Shown: positions 1-9,237, counted from the first letter of the stretch. The stretch: 64,000 bases of DNA from CAWIJJ01 sp963836405 (GCA_963836405.1 CAWIJL010000017.1:186001-250000); one strand, 5' to 3'. A program made the numbers and translations. The notes: a model not told the origin generated them from the letters alone.

Positions 1-1027
1 CTCTGCGCCGATATAAAAGGATGCCCCGGTATAGGTGGGCCTCCCCGGATGCCAGGTCTTTCGCGCCCGCAAACGCTGTCCGGCTGGCCAGGTTATAATC
101 GGCCAGCGCCGCCTCCCTGTCCCCCGCCAATTCTTTGGCCCTCGCCCGCAGGTATAGCGGGCGGGCATTGTCCGGCGCTTCCCGGACAGCGGTGTTCAAG
201 GTAGAGATCGCGGCCGTCGTATCCCCGGCTAGCAATTGTGCCCCGCCGAGGTCGGCGTGAGCTTCCGCAAGGTCCGGCTGCGGCGACAACCTGTCTAGCA
301 GCGGCCTCTCTTCGTCACGCGCCGCCTTCTCCCAAATTTCGACAGCGGACTTGTAGTGCGCCGCGGCTTCCTCAAACTTCCGGTCTCGAAACGCCTCACG
401 CCCGGCCGTCCAGGCGCCCAAAGCAGTACCTTGCAGTCCCGCCAGGATCCGGCCCGCTTCCTCGGTCCGCCCGTCCTGAAGCGCGATCCAGGCCACCCAC
501 CTTCGGCCCACGTTCACGATCGAATCACAAAACGCGACCGGCATCAGGCTCGCCGGACAGGCGTGAGTCTGCGCCGCCCGCGCAATTTCGTTGTAAGCTT
601 CCGTCTCCTGGGCCTCGGAAATTCCTCCCGCCTTCAGCGTCGCGACTGCGGACAGAACCCGCAATCCGGCGGAAACCGGCTCCGGAACCGCTTTTGTGTT
701 CTTGCTATACCTTGCCGGCCAGGATTCGATCGCCTGGTCGAACTCCCCCGCGGCATCGGTGAAGTCCGTGCGGTTGCCCGTTAGGGCGCCCGACGCCAGC
801 GCGCAGTAACCCTTTCGGAAATGGATCAGCGGCAATTCCTCCCGCGAACTGACGGGAAGCACCGATGCCTGCGACTGAACGCAGGTCGCCGCATCCCGCA
901 ATTTGGGAAGCGGCGCCAACTCGACGCGGTCGAAATCGGCTTGCGCTTTGAGTGCCCGCGCCAGCCTTTCATCATCGGCCGCCCACATCGCGGAAAAAGC
1001 AAATAGGGTAATAACCGGAACCTTCAT
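1..1027 (-). CDS. TPR-like exported protein, C-terminus cut by window edge
   Basis: The minus strand is open from an ATG at 1027 to the left edge without a stop, about 342 codons, so the gene runs off the window. The first 16 or so residues (MKVPVITLFAFSAMWA) look like a short signal peptide. The rest is Ala/Leu-rich and helical. From about residue 215 it contains TPR-like helix pairs (for example AEAHADLGGAQLLAGD, then an alanine-rich helix ending ADYNLASR), as in proteins that scaffold others in the periplasm. Cysteines are few. No enzymatic motif is visible. The ATG has no clear Shine-Dalgarno sequence. The frame and codon use resemble the neighbours, so the gene is confident but its function is not. 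Confidence 0.7.
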   Translation of the reverse strand, partial: MKVPVITLFAFSAMWAADDERLARALKAQADFDRVELAPLPKLRDAATCVQSQASVLPVSSREELPLIHFRKGYCALASGALTGNRTDFTDAAGEFDQAIESWPARYSKNTKAVPEPVSAGLRVLSAVATLKAGGISEAQETEAYNEIARAAQTHACPASLMPVAFCDSIVNVGRRWVAWIALQDGRTEEAGRILAGLQGTALGAWTAGREAFRDRKFEEAAAHYKSAVEIWEKAARDEERPLLDRLSPQPDLAEAHADLGGAQLLAGDTTAAISTLNTAVREAPDNARPLYLRARAKELAGDREAALADYNLASRTAFAGAKDLASGEAHLYRGILLYRRR

Positions 1028-1199
1028 CGGAGGTAGAAACCGCAAGGTGGTCACCGTTGTACTATATCGTACCGAAGCCGCTAGTTCGAGATAACCCCGC
1101 GGACCAACTGCAGCGGCTTTGACGGACACCTCAACGAAATGACGCGATCCCGCTGCGTCCCGGCACCGGTTATTAACGTCGCGTTTTCGGCCTGAGCCG

Positions 1200-1403
1200 T
1201 CAGGCTGCTTGCGGAGCAGTTCCCGAAGGCACCTCCGCCACCGCAGGCTGCGGCCGCGCAGGCTGCTCTGCATTACAGACGGGACAGCAACGCGAGCAGT
1301 ACCAGCCGTGGACCTCTTCCGGCATGTGTAACCGGGCCGGCCAGTTCCCACACGAATCGCAGGCGCCCTTCACACGCTCGGAGATGTGACAATTCGGCCT
1401 CAT
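1200..1403 (-). CDS. Small cysteine-rich putative zinc-ribbon protein
   Basis: This 67-residue frame has three CxxC pairs (CDSC, CSRC, CPVC) plus an early Cys-His, spaced as in small zinc ribbons that clamp a metal through four cysteines. The C-terminal third is Pro/Ala-rich and probably disordered. It lies alone between the TPR protein and the GH3 gene, on the same strand as both, and has no obvious ribosome-binding site. No family is recognised. A chance frame in GC-rich DNA is possible, but three CxxC pairs in 67 residues argue for a real protein. Confidence 0.35.
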   Translation of the reverse strand: MRPNCHISERVKGACDSCGNWPARLHMPEEVHGWYCSRCCPVCNAEQPARPQPAVAEVPSGTAPQAA

Positions 1404-1470
1404 GCACGAATGACGAGCAGTTGCCTCGCCAAAGTTACCGGGGCCGCACGCTTCTTCGGCCGCCAGGCAT

Positions 1471-3507
1471 CTACCGCCGGGTATATGTCAGTCCGAATCC
1501 GAACTTAAATAGCGGATCGGCAATATCGTGAGGCAGGTCTTCCGCCTGAGCCAGAACCGAAGGCATGTCAGACGGCAAATCGTAGGGCAGTTTGCCCGTC
1601 GGGCTGGCCTTCCCGAACACCACGTCCAGCAGGGCGGCGTCGCTGGCTCCGAAAGCCGCAAACGCGCCCGCCACGTCCTCGATGAATTCGGTCAGAATCA
1701 CCGGCCGGTCCATGTTCACCACCACCACCGTCTTCGTTCCACTGGCAACCAGTTTCCGGATGTCCTCGAGCACGCTCTGGTTCGACGCACCTTGATAGGA
1801 AAGGGTGGTCCCGAACGCTTGTCCGCTCAGCACCGGGGGAGTTCCACCCGCCCCGCGTCCGCCCCCGCCGCCGGCGAATCCCCCTCCATACGGGAAGACC
1901 GTGTTGGGAGACGCCACCCGGATGATCGCCACGGCGGCCTGCTTCGGGTCGTCCACCACCGTGCCGTACCTGGCCGCCACATCCTTATTGATACCTTCCA
2001 CGTAGATCCTCGCCGACGGCGCGACCGGCAGCAGGTTGCCGCTATTCTTCAACAGCACCGTCGATTTCACCTGGGCCGCATACCCTGCATCGAGGAAAGG
2101 GCGGCTCGCCACCACAGTTGCGGTCCGCGCCGGATCTACATACGGATTCTCGAAAACTCCCAATTGAAACATGGCTCGCAGAACGCGCCGGGCGGCAGCG
2201 TCGATGATGGCCGCCGGCACGCTGCCCTCCCGCGCCAACTCGAGGATGTATTTCGGGTCGTTGTCGCCGCCGATCTGGTCCACCCCGGCCATCACCATCA
2301 TCTTCTGGCGCTCCTTCTCGGTCAGTTTCTCCACGCCCCAGGGCATATTCCGTAGCCAGTCGGTGACTACCACACCCTGAAACCCGAGCTTCTCGCGCAA
2401 CAGGTTCGTGATCATCGTTTTGGAAAAATTCACCCCTACCGTGTCATGCCCGACGGGGATGAAATACGCGCCCATAGCGCCGCCCGCTCCCGCCTCGAAC
2501 GCCGCCTTGAACGGCAGCAGGTGATAGTCGAAATTGTTGCCCGGGTAGGATGCCCACTTGCCGTAATAATTGTGGCCGTCCAGGCCGTCTTTGGCCGGGC
2601 CGTCGCCCGGAAAATGCTTCACTACCGTCAACACGCTCTCCGGACCCAGCTGCTTGCCCTGAAATCCTTCGACGTACGCGCGGGTCAGCTTCGCCACCAG
2701 GTCTCCGTCCTCGCCGAACGTTCCGCTGATGCGGTTCCAGCGAGGTTCGGTGGCGATATCCGCCATGGGAGAAAGGGTGCATTGAATTCCCAGGGCACGG
2801 AGTTCCTGCGCGGCGACCCGTCCGAATTCCCGCACCAGATCTGGATCTCCAGTCGCAGCGAGCCCGAGCGCGTCGGGCCATTGCGAAATATTTGGTGCGG
2901 CCGTGGAGCCTCCGCGCCCGCCCCCGTGACGCGGGTCCGAGCTGAAGACCAGCGGGATACCCAGGCGCGAGCTCTCGGCGATTTCCTGGAGGCCGTTATG
3001 AAACCGCGCCGTAATCTGGGGAGCTTCCCCCGCGTTCGGCCGCACCAGAATCCAGCGGATGTTGCGCTGGAGGATGGTAGCCTGCGGATTCGCCGAAGGC
3101 CCCATCGGCTCCACGTTATTCATATTGGGCCTTCCCTGGATCACCCGTGCCGCCGCCGTGACCGGAGCGGACGGCGCGCCGCCGCGCCCGCCGCGTCCTC
3201 CAGCCGCCGCAACTCCTAACACTTCGCCGTTCGGACCGGTAAAGCCGGAAAGCGAGGTGTGAATCATCAGCCCGGCTTTTTCTTCCAATGTCATTCTGGA
3301 AAGCAGATCGGCCACCCGCCGTTCCACCGGGACGCGCCGGTCCTCGTAGGGATCGAGCGTGCCGTTTTTGTCGAGATCCCGGAACTGCTGACCGTTCACC
3401 GTCAGCACGGGAGCTTTGCGCGGGGCCTCCTGTGAGCGGAGCGGGCCGCTCGCAACACACGCCAGGATGGATACCGCCAGAATTGCGGGAATGGAGTTTC
3501 GGGCCAT
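1471..3507 (-). CDS. Glycoside hydrolase family 3 (beta-glucosidase-like), secreted
   Basis: The protein has 678 residues from the ATG at 3507. This start is chosen because it gives a clean signal peptide (ARNSIPAILAVSILACVASG) and has AGAGGA about 10 nt upstream; the open frame extends 5' into the adjacent IS630 end, which cannot be native. GH3 enzymes remove terminal beta-linked sugars by a retaining mechanism. The family motif KHFPGDG is at about 297-303 and the nucleophile Asp is in VVTDW at about 383. A calcium-loop-like DLDKNGTLD lies near residue 45, and Gly/Arg-rich low-complexity linkers occur near residue 105 and in the C-terminal half. It acts outside the cytoplasm. Substrate cannot be read from the sequence. 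The IS element begins 25 bp before the start codon, so the original promoter is displaced. Confidence 0.9.
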   Translation of the reverse strand: MARNSIPAILAVSILACVASGPLRSQEAPRKAPVLTVNGQQFRDLDKNGTLDPYEDRRVPVERRVADLLSRMTLEEKAGLMIHTSLSGFTGPNGEVLGVAAAGGRGGRGGAPSAPVTAAARVIQGRPNMNNVEPMGPSANPQATILQRNIRWILVRPNAGEAPQITARFHNGLQEIAESSRLGIPLVFSSDPRHGGGRGGSTAAPNISQWPDALGLAATGDPDLVREFGRVAAQELRALGIQCTLSPMADIATEPRWNRISGTFGEDGDLVAKLTRAYVEGFQGKQLGPESVLTVVKHFPGDGPAKDGLDGHNYYGKWASYPGNNFDYHLLPFKAAFEAGAGGAMGAYFIPVGHDTVGVNFSKTMITNLLREKLGFQGVVVTDWLRNMPWGVEKLTEKERQKMMVMAGVDQIGGDNDPKYILELAREGSVPAAIIDAAARRVLRAMFQLGVFENPYVDPARTATVVASRPFLDAGYAAQVKSTVLLKNSGNLLPVAPSARIYVEGINKDVAARYGTVVDDPKQAAVAIIRVASPNTVFPYGGGFAGGGGGRGAGGTPPVLSGQAFGTTLSYQGASNQSVLEDIRKLVASGTKTVVVVNMDRPVILTEFIEDVAGAFAAFGASDAALLDVVFGKASPTGKLPYDLPSDMPSVLAQAEDLPHDIADPLFKFGFGLTYTRR

Positions 3508-3532
3508 TTTATTTTGTCCTCTAGAATCGCTA

Positions 3533-4728
3533 GTGTAGTGTCCCTGAATTAGCTGGCCTTTCGTTTGCGGGCTTTTCGGGCGGTGCAACCGGGCTGGATC
3601 TGTTCAAGAGTTTGGCGGCAGCGGGCGAGTTTGGCCACGATCGATTCGACGGTCGCCGTCCAGACAAACGGTTTGGGTTTCTCGTTCCAGGCGGCGAGAA
3701 ACTCGTTGATAGCCGCGATCAGGTCATCGACGCTGAGGAAGGAGTCGCGGCGGATTCGCTTGCTGGTGAGCTCGCCGAACCAACGTTCAATCAGATTCAA
3801 CCAACTGGAACTGGTGGGAACGTAGTGCACTGTGAACCGGGGATGGCGGTTGAGCCAGTCCTTCACCTCCGGCGTGCCATGGGTGCCGTAATTGTCCATC
3901 ACCAGGTGTAGCGGACTGTTGCCGGGGAACTCGCGATTGATGCGGCGCAGGAACCTCAGAAACTCCTGGTGGCGATGACGCTTATAACAGTCGCCGATGA
4001 CCTTGCCGGCGAGCACGTCCAGCGCCGCAAACAGAGTCGTCGTTCCGTGTCGCTTGTAGTCATGGGTCATGGTGCCGCAACGCCCTTTCTTCAATGGCAG
4101 CCCGGGTTGGGTGCGTTGCAGAGCCTGAATTTGGCTCTTCTCGTCCACACAAAGCACAATCGCCCGATCGGGTGGATTCAGATAGAGACCGATCACGTCC
4201 GTGAGTTTCTCGAGAAACTTCGGATCGCGTGACAGCTTGAACGGCTTGGTGAGATGCGGTTTGATGTGATGGCTACGCCAGATCCTGCTCACGCTGGACT
4301 TGCTGATCCCCTGAGCCGCTGACATGGTGCGGCAACTCCAATGCGTGGTTCCTTTGGGCTTGGTCTGCAAAGTGGTGTCAATCAGGGCCTTGATGCGAGT
4401 CACATCGTAAGTGGGTTTCCGGCCCCGGCCGGGAGCAATGTCCCAAAGCGCCTGGGGACCGTTGCTCCGGAAGCGCTCGCGCCACAGGCGAACCGTTTTC
4501 CGATTCACGCCGTTCTCAGCCGCGATCATCATCTCCGTGTTACCAGCGGCAACAGCCAGGATAATGCGACAACGTAGCGCTACCTGCTGTGGAGTTCCCA
4601 ATGCTACTACCCAGCCTTGGAGTTCGCTGCGCTGGTCCGGTGAGAGGACGAGAGGATCAATCGCGCGGGGCATGACCCATTATGCCCGGCGGCCAAAGTA
4701 TTGTCCAGCTATTTGTGGGACACTACAC
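3533..4728 (-). mobile_element. IS630-family insertion sequence, complete
   Basis: The element is 1196 bp and is bounded by imperfect 24-bp inverted repeats at 3533-3556 and 4705-4728. Both ends start GTGTAGTGTCCC and share TAGCTGG further in. It is flanked by TA dinucleotides (3531-3532 and 4729-4730), the target duplication expected for IS630/Tc1. It holds one intact transposase gene whose stop codon lies inside the 3533-3556 repeat. Near-identical ends and an open transposase suggest recent movement. It sits between the decayed ABC permease and the GH3 gene. Confidence 0.92.
3549..4673 (-). CDS. IS630-family transposase (DDE)
   Basis: The protein has 374 residues. Residues about 10-140 hold two helix-turn-helix segments (EMMIAAENGVNRKTVRLW and the SSVSRIW region) that would bind the terminal repeats. 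The catalytic triad is D177 (CVDEKS), D260 (VMDNYGTH) and E296 (WLNLIERWF). The 35-residue gap between the second D and the E is typical of IS630. No frameshift or internal stop is present, so it is probably active. It is transcribed in the same direction as the downstream GH3 gene, so read-through could drive that gene. Confidence 0.95.
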   Translation of the reverse strand: MPRAIDPLVLSPDQRSELQGWVVALGTPQQVALRCRIILAVAAGNTEMMIAAENGVNRKTVRLWRERFRSNGPQALWDIAPGRGRKPTYDVTRIKALIDTTLQTKPKGTTHWSCRTMSAAQGISKSSVSRIWRSHHIKPHLTKPFKLSRDPKFLEKLTDVIGLYLNPPDRAIVLCVDEKSQIQALQRTQPGLPLKKGRCGTMTHDYKRHGTTTLFAALDVLAGKVIGDCYKRHRHQEFLRFLRRINREFPGNSPLHLVMDNYGTHGTPEVKDWLNRHPRFTVHYVPTSSSWLNLIERWFGELTSKRIRRDSFLSVDDLIAAINEFLAAWNEKPKPFVWTATVESIVAKLARCRQTLEQIQPGCTARKARKRKAS

Positions 4729-4771
4729 TAGTCTATTCGCCTTCGCGGCCCCTTGCAATATCCAGCTGCTT

Positions 4772-6095
4772 TCAGTCAGTCTCTCTGTAAACGGCCCCGC
4801 TCTCGCCAGTCAGGAGGCCAATGCGGAAGCGCATGGCGCGTTCGAATGCCCGCAATGAACTCCGGGCCAAGACCCAGGCGGTGGCGCAAACGCCGATCGT
4901 CGTCGCCACTACCAACGCGCGGGATCGGAACACGAAGAAGAACTGCACGCCGACCGCGACAACGATGGCGACACCACCCAGAACCGGCAGCAGCATCTGG
5001 CGCATCCTCTGAGCGTTCGGTCGTGCTGTGAATGGGACTCCATCTATGAGCCCGATTTCCAGGCAGAGATATGTCGATGCGACGGCGGCGCTGTAAGTTA
5101 TGAACAATACGGCATCTGAGAATCCCCAGAGCCAAGTTAGTGGAATTAGCAGGAACGCGTGAGGAATCGCGATGAACACCAGCCATAGCCGCGCAAAAAC
5201 GCCCCGCGCGAACCTCCGGAACACCGAACCTGGCACAACGAGAAAGATCCAGGAGCCTTTGTATTCCGTTCCATATGGGAGCGCGGTGCAAACCTGAAAC
5301 AACGCCACCCCCGCGACGTGTGGAAGGGTGTGAACCGCTGTCAGGGTCCTCGAGAATGGATTCAAACTCAACCTGCCGGTAACAAGAGCCACAGCAGGCA
5401 TGATCGCGAAAGGAGCCAACACGATCATCTGCCTCCGGAAATGCCAGTCCCTCATCATCATGCGCGACAGGTACTCAAATCCGGCGCGGCTTTCGGGTCC
5501 ACCGCAGGCGCGAGCGATCATATTGCCGATTCGGGGCTTACGGAATCGCAGCCCGCGACGGCGCGAGCTTCCGTGGACGATCTCCGAGACGTGGTTCAGG
5601 TAGTCGGCCGACAGCGCGCGTATCCCGAAGACCACAATGAGGCCAACAACGATGGAGAGCGCAACCGCCAGGGCGGTACGCGCACCGGGGGCGGTCGGCA
5701 GCCAGCTCCAATCGACCAGGCGAGGGATGAGAGTTCTCAGGCGGACCGCCATGAAAAGGGCTACCCAGGGCGCCAACTCGGCTGCTTGGGATGCGGACCT
5801 GAGGCGAGCGGAGAAATCCGAACAGAAGGAACGCGGTAACGAGCAGGGACGCAGGAGAATAGACTGCAAGGCGTGGGTGCAATGCCACGACGAGAATGCT
5901 TCCAAGCCCCATCACGATGGAGTACAGGATGGCTATAACTCTGAGATTGAAGTCATCGCGTCCGAGCTGGCCCAACATCTCACGACGATCCGTGAGTTCG
6001 CCGAAGAGGTCCATCAGCACCCAGTAACGGTCGTCCTCGACGCCCAGTTTCGTCAACAAACGCGAAACGAGCGGGCCGCGCAGAAACTGCCTCAT
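4772..6095 (-). pseudogene. Frameshifted ABC-2-type permease
   Basis: Two frames together encode one polytopic membrane protein. The N-terminal part (MRQFLRGPLVSRLLTKLGV, from the ATG at 6095) runs into TM segment SLLVTAFLLFGFL. The remainder, from about QAAELAPWVALF to the stop at 4772, is in another frame and holds at least six further TM helices. The break is at about 5790-5830. A start further upstream would overlap the ATPase gene, whose stop is at 6118. With the neighbouring ATPase this formed an ABC exporter of unknown substrate. As written the product would be truncated after about 110 residues. A sequencing error is possible, but the partner ATPase is independently destroyed, which favours real decay. 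Confidence 0.75.
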
Positions 6096-6117
6096 GGCCG
6101 TTTGAATGCTTATGAAC

Positions 6118-6684
6118 TCAGCGTCGAGAGGATACGGGCAACGCCGGGTCAACGTCCGCGGCGGCCGTCAGCTTTCGGAACACCTCTTCCAGCGTCCCCT
6201 GGCCCGTCTCCGCCATAAGCCTTTCTGGCGAGCCGCTCCCGATAAGCGTTCCTTCGTGGATGATCAATACGCGTTGGCAGACCTTTTCGACAACGTCCAA
6301 AACGTGCGAGCTGTAAAGGATCGTCTTCCCCCGTGACGCCAACGCCGCCATGAGATCCTTGACCAGAAGTGCCGCACTCACGTCAAGTCCGGAAAGAGGC
6401 TCATCGAGCAGAAGGAGGTCCGGGTTATGCACCAAGGCAGATGCGATAAGAATCTTCTGCCGCATGCCTTTGGAGTATGTGTGTCCATGCCGCTCACGCG
6501 GTCGGAACTCATGCCGAAAGTCTCCAGAATGTCGTGGATCCGAGTCTGGAGGACATCCTCATCGATGCGGTGCAAGCGGCCGCACAACTCCAAAAACTCC
6601 TGGCCCGTGAGGCACTCGAAGAGGCCGGCACTTTCGGGAACATAGCCGATTTGGTTCTTGACGCTGACGGCCGATTCGGACAAC
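6118..6684 (-). pseudogene. ABC exporter ATPase, 3' portion (cut off by IS1380, also frameshifted)
   Basis: This is the C-terminal two thirds of an ABC ATPase. It holds the Q-loop region (NQIGYVPESAGLFECLTG), a signature-like SKGMRQK, Walker B LLLLDEPLSGLD and the H-loop YSSH. The 5' portion, with Walker A, lies at 8504-8711 beyond an IS1380 element. Removing the element and one copy of its 5-bp target duplication rejoins the frame exactly (GFSL followed by SESAVSV). There is also a frame break near 6475-6485, where the strand reads CACACA. Deleting one CA restores DTYSKGMRQK, the normal family sequence, so this is a dinucleotide-slippage insertion. The gene is dead twice over. Confidence 0.88.
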
Positions 6685-6877
6685 CCCTAATCCGCTGGTA
6701 AGGAATTTGGGATGACCAAATCGGGCGTTCAATTGCCCGGGGCGGCGGTGGTTGTGAGTAATCCCATCAGTGTCAGGTGAGCGAAGATGAGGAGATAGCC
6801 GCAGGCAGACTCAGCAGATTAGGTTATGCGGCGGCAAGACGATTTCGGGCACGTTTTTCCTCCAGAAGTGCTCTGCA

Positions 6878-6894
6878 AATCCGCCGGTAAGGAA
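6878..6894. repeat. Internal copy of the IS1380 terminal repeat
   Basis: AATCCGCCGGTAAGGAA matches 16 of 17 bases of the outer terminal repeat at 6689-6705 in the same orientation. It lies just beyond the transposase stop codon, where the terminus of a normal-sized IS1380 element would be expected. The 190 bp outside it would then be captured flanking DNA or an older nested end. Confidence 0.7.
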
Positions 6895-6909
6895 CTGCGG
6901 ATGTCAGGA

Positions 6910-8451
6910 CTAGGCCCAAACCGGAAGCGAGGTCATAGCTGATAGAAACTCGGCCAGCCGAGTCGCGCTCATGGCCAGCCGCAGCATCGTCTTGCGAGCG
7001 TGCTGCACCAATCGACCCGCCGTATTGAAAAACAGAAACCGCAGGCGTTTGGGGCGGGCTTGCAGCAGTTCGGCGGGCAAGGCTAGGCGCTTCAGCGCGG
7101 TTAGCGTGTTGTACGTCAGCACCGCCAGGCGTAGCCATGCCGCATTGGCCCCGAATCTCCCGCACGGCAACACTCCCGCGGAGAGCTCATTCTTGAGGAC
7201 GTCATGCACCGCTTCGATCGTCCCGGCTTTCTCCCGGTGCCACTGCAACAGCCGTGCTGGCTTCCATTCCCGAATATTGCTCACCACCGCGAAGTGCTTC
7301 ACTTGCGTGCCGTCGTTCAACAGGACGCCCTGTCGCGGGCGTATCCGTATCGCGACATATCGCAACGGTTGCAGTTCCTTGTGTTCGCTGTGCTCGTTGG
7401 GTACAAACGTCACATCCGCGCACTCACGGGTCACTTCCGCATCGTGCTTGCCATAGGCTTCCCACTGCGCTTCCGGCACTGCCTCCACTGCCTGGCGAAG
7501 CGCTGGACTCATGCGCGCGCTGACTCCAAAGCCGATGAAGCCCTGCGGTCCTTCCAGCCGCTTCTCATCCCGCAGCCAATCGAGCAGTTCGTGTTCGTGG
7601 CACGCCGAGTCCCCCCGAAAGTAATACTCGTTCACCGTCGAAGGCAGGGACGCAAAGGCAGCCTTCGCCACCGGTAGTCCCTGATACGCCGCGGGCACGT
7701 TGCCATCCCGAAACTCGTCGGCCAGCACCAGGTTCATTTCCGCCCAGACCGCCAACATGGGTTGATAGCAGCGCTCGCCCTCATAGCCGCGCAGTGCCTC
7801 CTGCTTGCGGCTCTCGATGATCGTGGCATCCTGGTCCACGGTCGCAATCCTCTGCTCTGGACAACGCCGTCCCACTTCCTGCACTACCTCGCGATTGACC
7901 AGCCCAAGCCCGCTCAATGCCGCGTTCTCGCCGGGAATATAAGCCTTCATTCCCAGCAAAGTGCACTGCTGCTTGGCGTCGTCAATGCGACTCTCATCGT
8001 GAAACTCATACAGGAAATTCCGCGCCGCTCCCGGCGAAGGCAGCTCATGTCCCAATATGGATGCCAGCCCAGCGTCGGCACGCAACTGGTCGAAGTCGTC
8101 CAGACAATCTCCGCCCACGCCGTTGAGCACCACGAAGCTCTCCACGAAGGTGGCTTCGTCGTAACCGCGATCCCGCTTCTTGATGTGGATGTGGCGCGCC
8201 ACGCTCTGCGCTACGCCGAGCGACCGCAATGTCCGAATCAGCACCGCCGCTCCGCCGTAGGAGGTTAACCGCTCCGTGGCCGGCTCAGCATCGATCTCAA
8301 AGAGAAACTCGCTCTCGGCAGGGGACGGTCTTGAACGCTTCAGCACTGCTTCGAGTATGCGGCTTTGGAAACACCAATTGGTGATTTGGCTTTCACTTCC
8401 TTGTTTGCCCGCCGACCTCTCCCCACGCCGGCGCGCCAGCATTCCGTTCAC
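6910..8451 (-). CDS. IS1380-family transposase
   Basis: The protein has 513 residues with no breaks. Acidic residues fit an IS4/IS1380-type DDE core: D206 or D208 in TVDQDAT, D281 in RGDSACHE, and E407 in the HREKAGTIEAVHDVLKNE block, followed by the family hallmark GVLPCGRFGANAAW. The first 50 residues are basic and poorly conserved, so the true start may be internal. It is the only gene of the element and should still be functional. Confidence 0.95.
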   Translation of the reverse strand: MNGMLARRRGERSAGKQGSESQITNWCFQSRILEAVLKRSRPSPAESEFLFEIDAEPATERLTSYGGAAVLIRTLRSLGVAQSVARHIHIKKRDRGYDEATFVESFVVLNGVGGDCLDDFDQLRADAGLASILGHELPSPGAARNFLYEFHDESRIDDAKQQCTLLGMKAYIPGENAALSGLGLVNREVVQEVGRRCPEQRIATVDQDATIIESRKQEALRGYEGERCYQPMLAVWAEMNLVLADEFRDGNVPAAYQGLPVAKAAFASLPSTVNEYYFRGDSACHEHELLDWLRDEKRLEGPQGFIGFGVSARMSPALRQAVEAVPEAQWEAYGKHDAEVTRECADVTFVPNEHSEHKELQPLRYVAIRIRPRQGVLLNDGTQVKHFAVVSNIREWKPARLLQWHREKAGTIEAVHDVLKNELSAGVLPCGRFGANAAWLRLAVLTYNTLTALKRLALPAELLQARPKRLRFLFFNTAGRLVQHARKTMLRLAMSATRLAEFLSAMTSLPVWA

Positions 8452-8503
8452 TTCTACCCTGCGGTCTCCCCCTCACCCGTTCTCCTTACCAGCGGATTAG
8501 GGA

Positions 8504-8711
8504 ACAACGAGAATCCCTTGACAGAAACGGTCCCGCTCTTGGGGGTCAGTATACCCGCGATAATTTTGATGATCGTCGTCTTCCCGGCCCCGTTCGGCCC
8601 GAGTAGGCCGACGATTTCGCCTTTACCGAGAGTGAACGAGACGTCGTGCAGCACTTCAGTGGGGCCGTAATCGAATACGACGTTATGGAGACTGACGATC
8701 GGGGCAGACAT
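8504..8711 (-). pseudogene. ABC exporter ATPase, 5' portion with Walker A
   Basis: From the ATG at 8711 the frame encodes about 69 residues of an ABC ATPase N-terminus, including Walker A LLGPNGAGKTTIIKI near residues 35-50. It then enters the IS1380 end and terminates in foreign sequence. The remainder of the gene is at 6118-6684. Before the insertion the pair encoded a normal exporter ATPase. It is divergent from the response regulator gene at 8836, with 124 bp between them that must hold both promoters. Confidence 0.88.
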
Positions 8712-8835
8712 TGAGTCGGCGTTCCGGGCCGGACTGCGGTGACATTTTAGCGCCCAGCGCCAGAGAAAGTGGGCACCAAAATTCGTCCACATCGCTAATA
8801 CTTTTCGGTTATTCTGCCGATTCATCTCTGGTAGC

Positions 8836-9237
8836 ATGTTGCAGCCAACCAGACTCACGATTCTCGTTGTCGATGACCAGCCGCCGATGCGCCGCTTCAT
8901 CGTCAAACTGCTGGCAGGCCGTGGATACGAACTCCTCGAAGCCGGCCATGCCTCGGAAGCCCTGGCGCTGGCCACCGGGAGGCGAATCGATCTGCTGATC
9001 ACAGATGTCGTCATGCCGGGCACGAGCGGCCCCGAACTGGTGGAGGCCCTTGCCAGCACCGGCTATAAGGCCCCCGTGCTGATGATGTCGGGCCACGGCG
9101 CCGGCGAACTCGCTCCGAACGGCGGCGGGCGCACCCCTTTTCTCGAGAAGCCGTTCACCCCCGGGGAGCTCATCGCCACTGTGGACGCGCTTCTGACGGG
9201 AGAAGGCGAGCGGGTGTCGCTTTGTGACCCCGCATAA
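8836..9237 (+). CDS. Single-domain response regulator (CheY-like receiver)
   Basis: The 133-residue protein is a receiver domain only. Acidic pocket D13/D14 (VVDDQ), phospho-acceptor D57 (LLITDVVMPG) and K105 (FLEKPF) are all present. It has no output domain, so it must act through a partner, either as a phosphate relay or a protein-binding switch. The gene for a PAS-domain protein starts 6 bp after its stop codon, so the two are surely co-transcribed and probably share a pathway. No histidine kinase lies next to them. Confidence 0.92.
   Translation: MLQPTRLTILVVDDQPPMRRFIVKLLAGRGYELLEAGHASEALALATGRRIDLLITDVVMPGTSGPELVEALASTGYKAPVLMMSGHGAGELAPNGGGRTPFLEKPFTPGELIATVDALLTGEGERVSLCDPA

Larger units (their letters stand above)
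6685..8503 (-). mobile_element. IS1380-family insertion sequence inside an ABC ATPase gene
   Basis: The element is about 1.82 kb with inverted termini. The left end reads CCTAATCCGCTGGTAAGGA from 6686; the right end is the same sequence on the other strand, ending at 8501. The 5-bp repeats ACAAC at 6680-6684 and 8504-8508 fit the 4-5 bp target duplication of IS1380 and restore the host gene in frame when collapsed. The exact end may differ by one or two bases because one extra A lies at the right junction. One intact transposase is present. About 190 bp between the left end and the transposase is non-coding and contains a second copy of the terminal repeat. Confidence 0.9.

Noticed and set aside
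238..1094. Several plus-strand frames near the left edge
   Set aside because: They lie antisense to a 342-codon minus-strand frame with a signal peptide and TPR-like content that runs off the edge.
6702..6877. Passenger gene in the extra 190 bp of the IS1380 element
   Set aside because: No frame of useful length or ribosome-binding site in this stretch.
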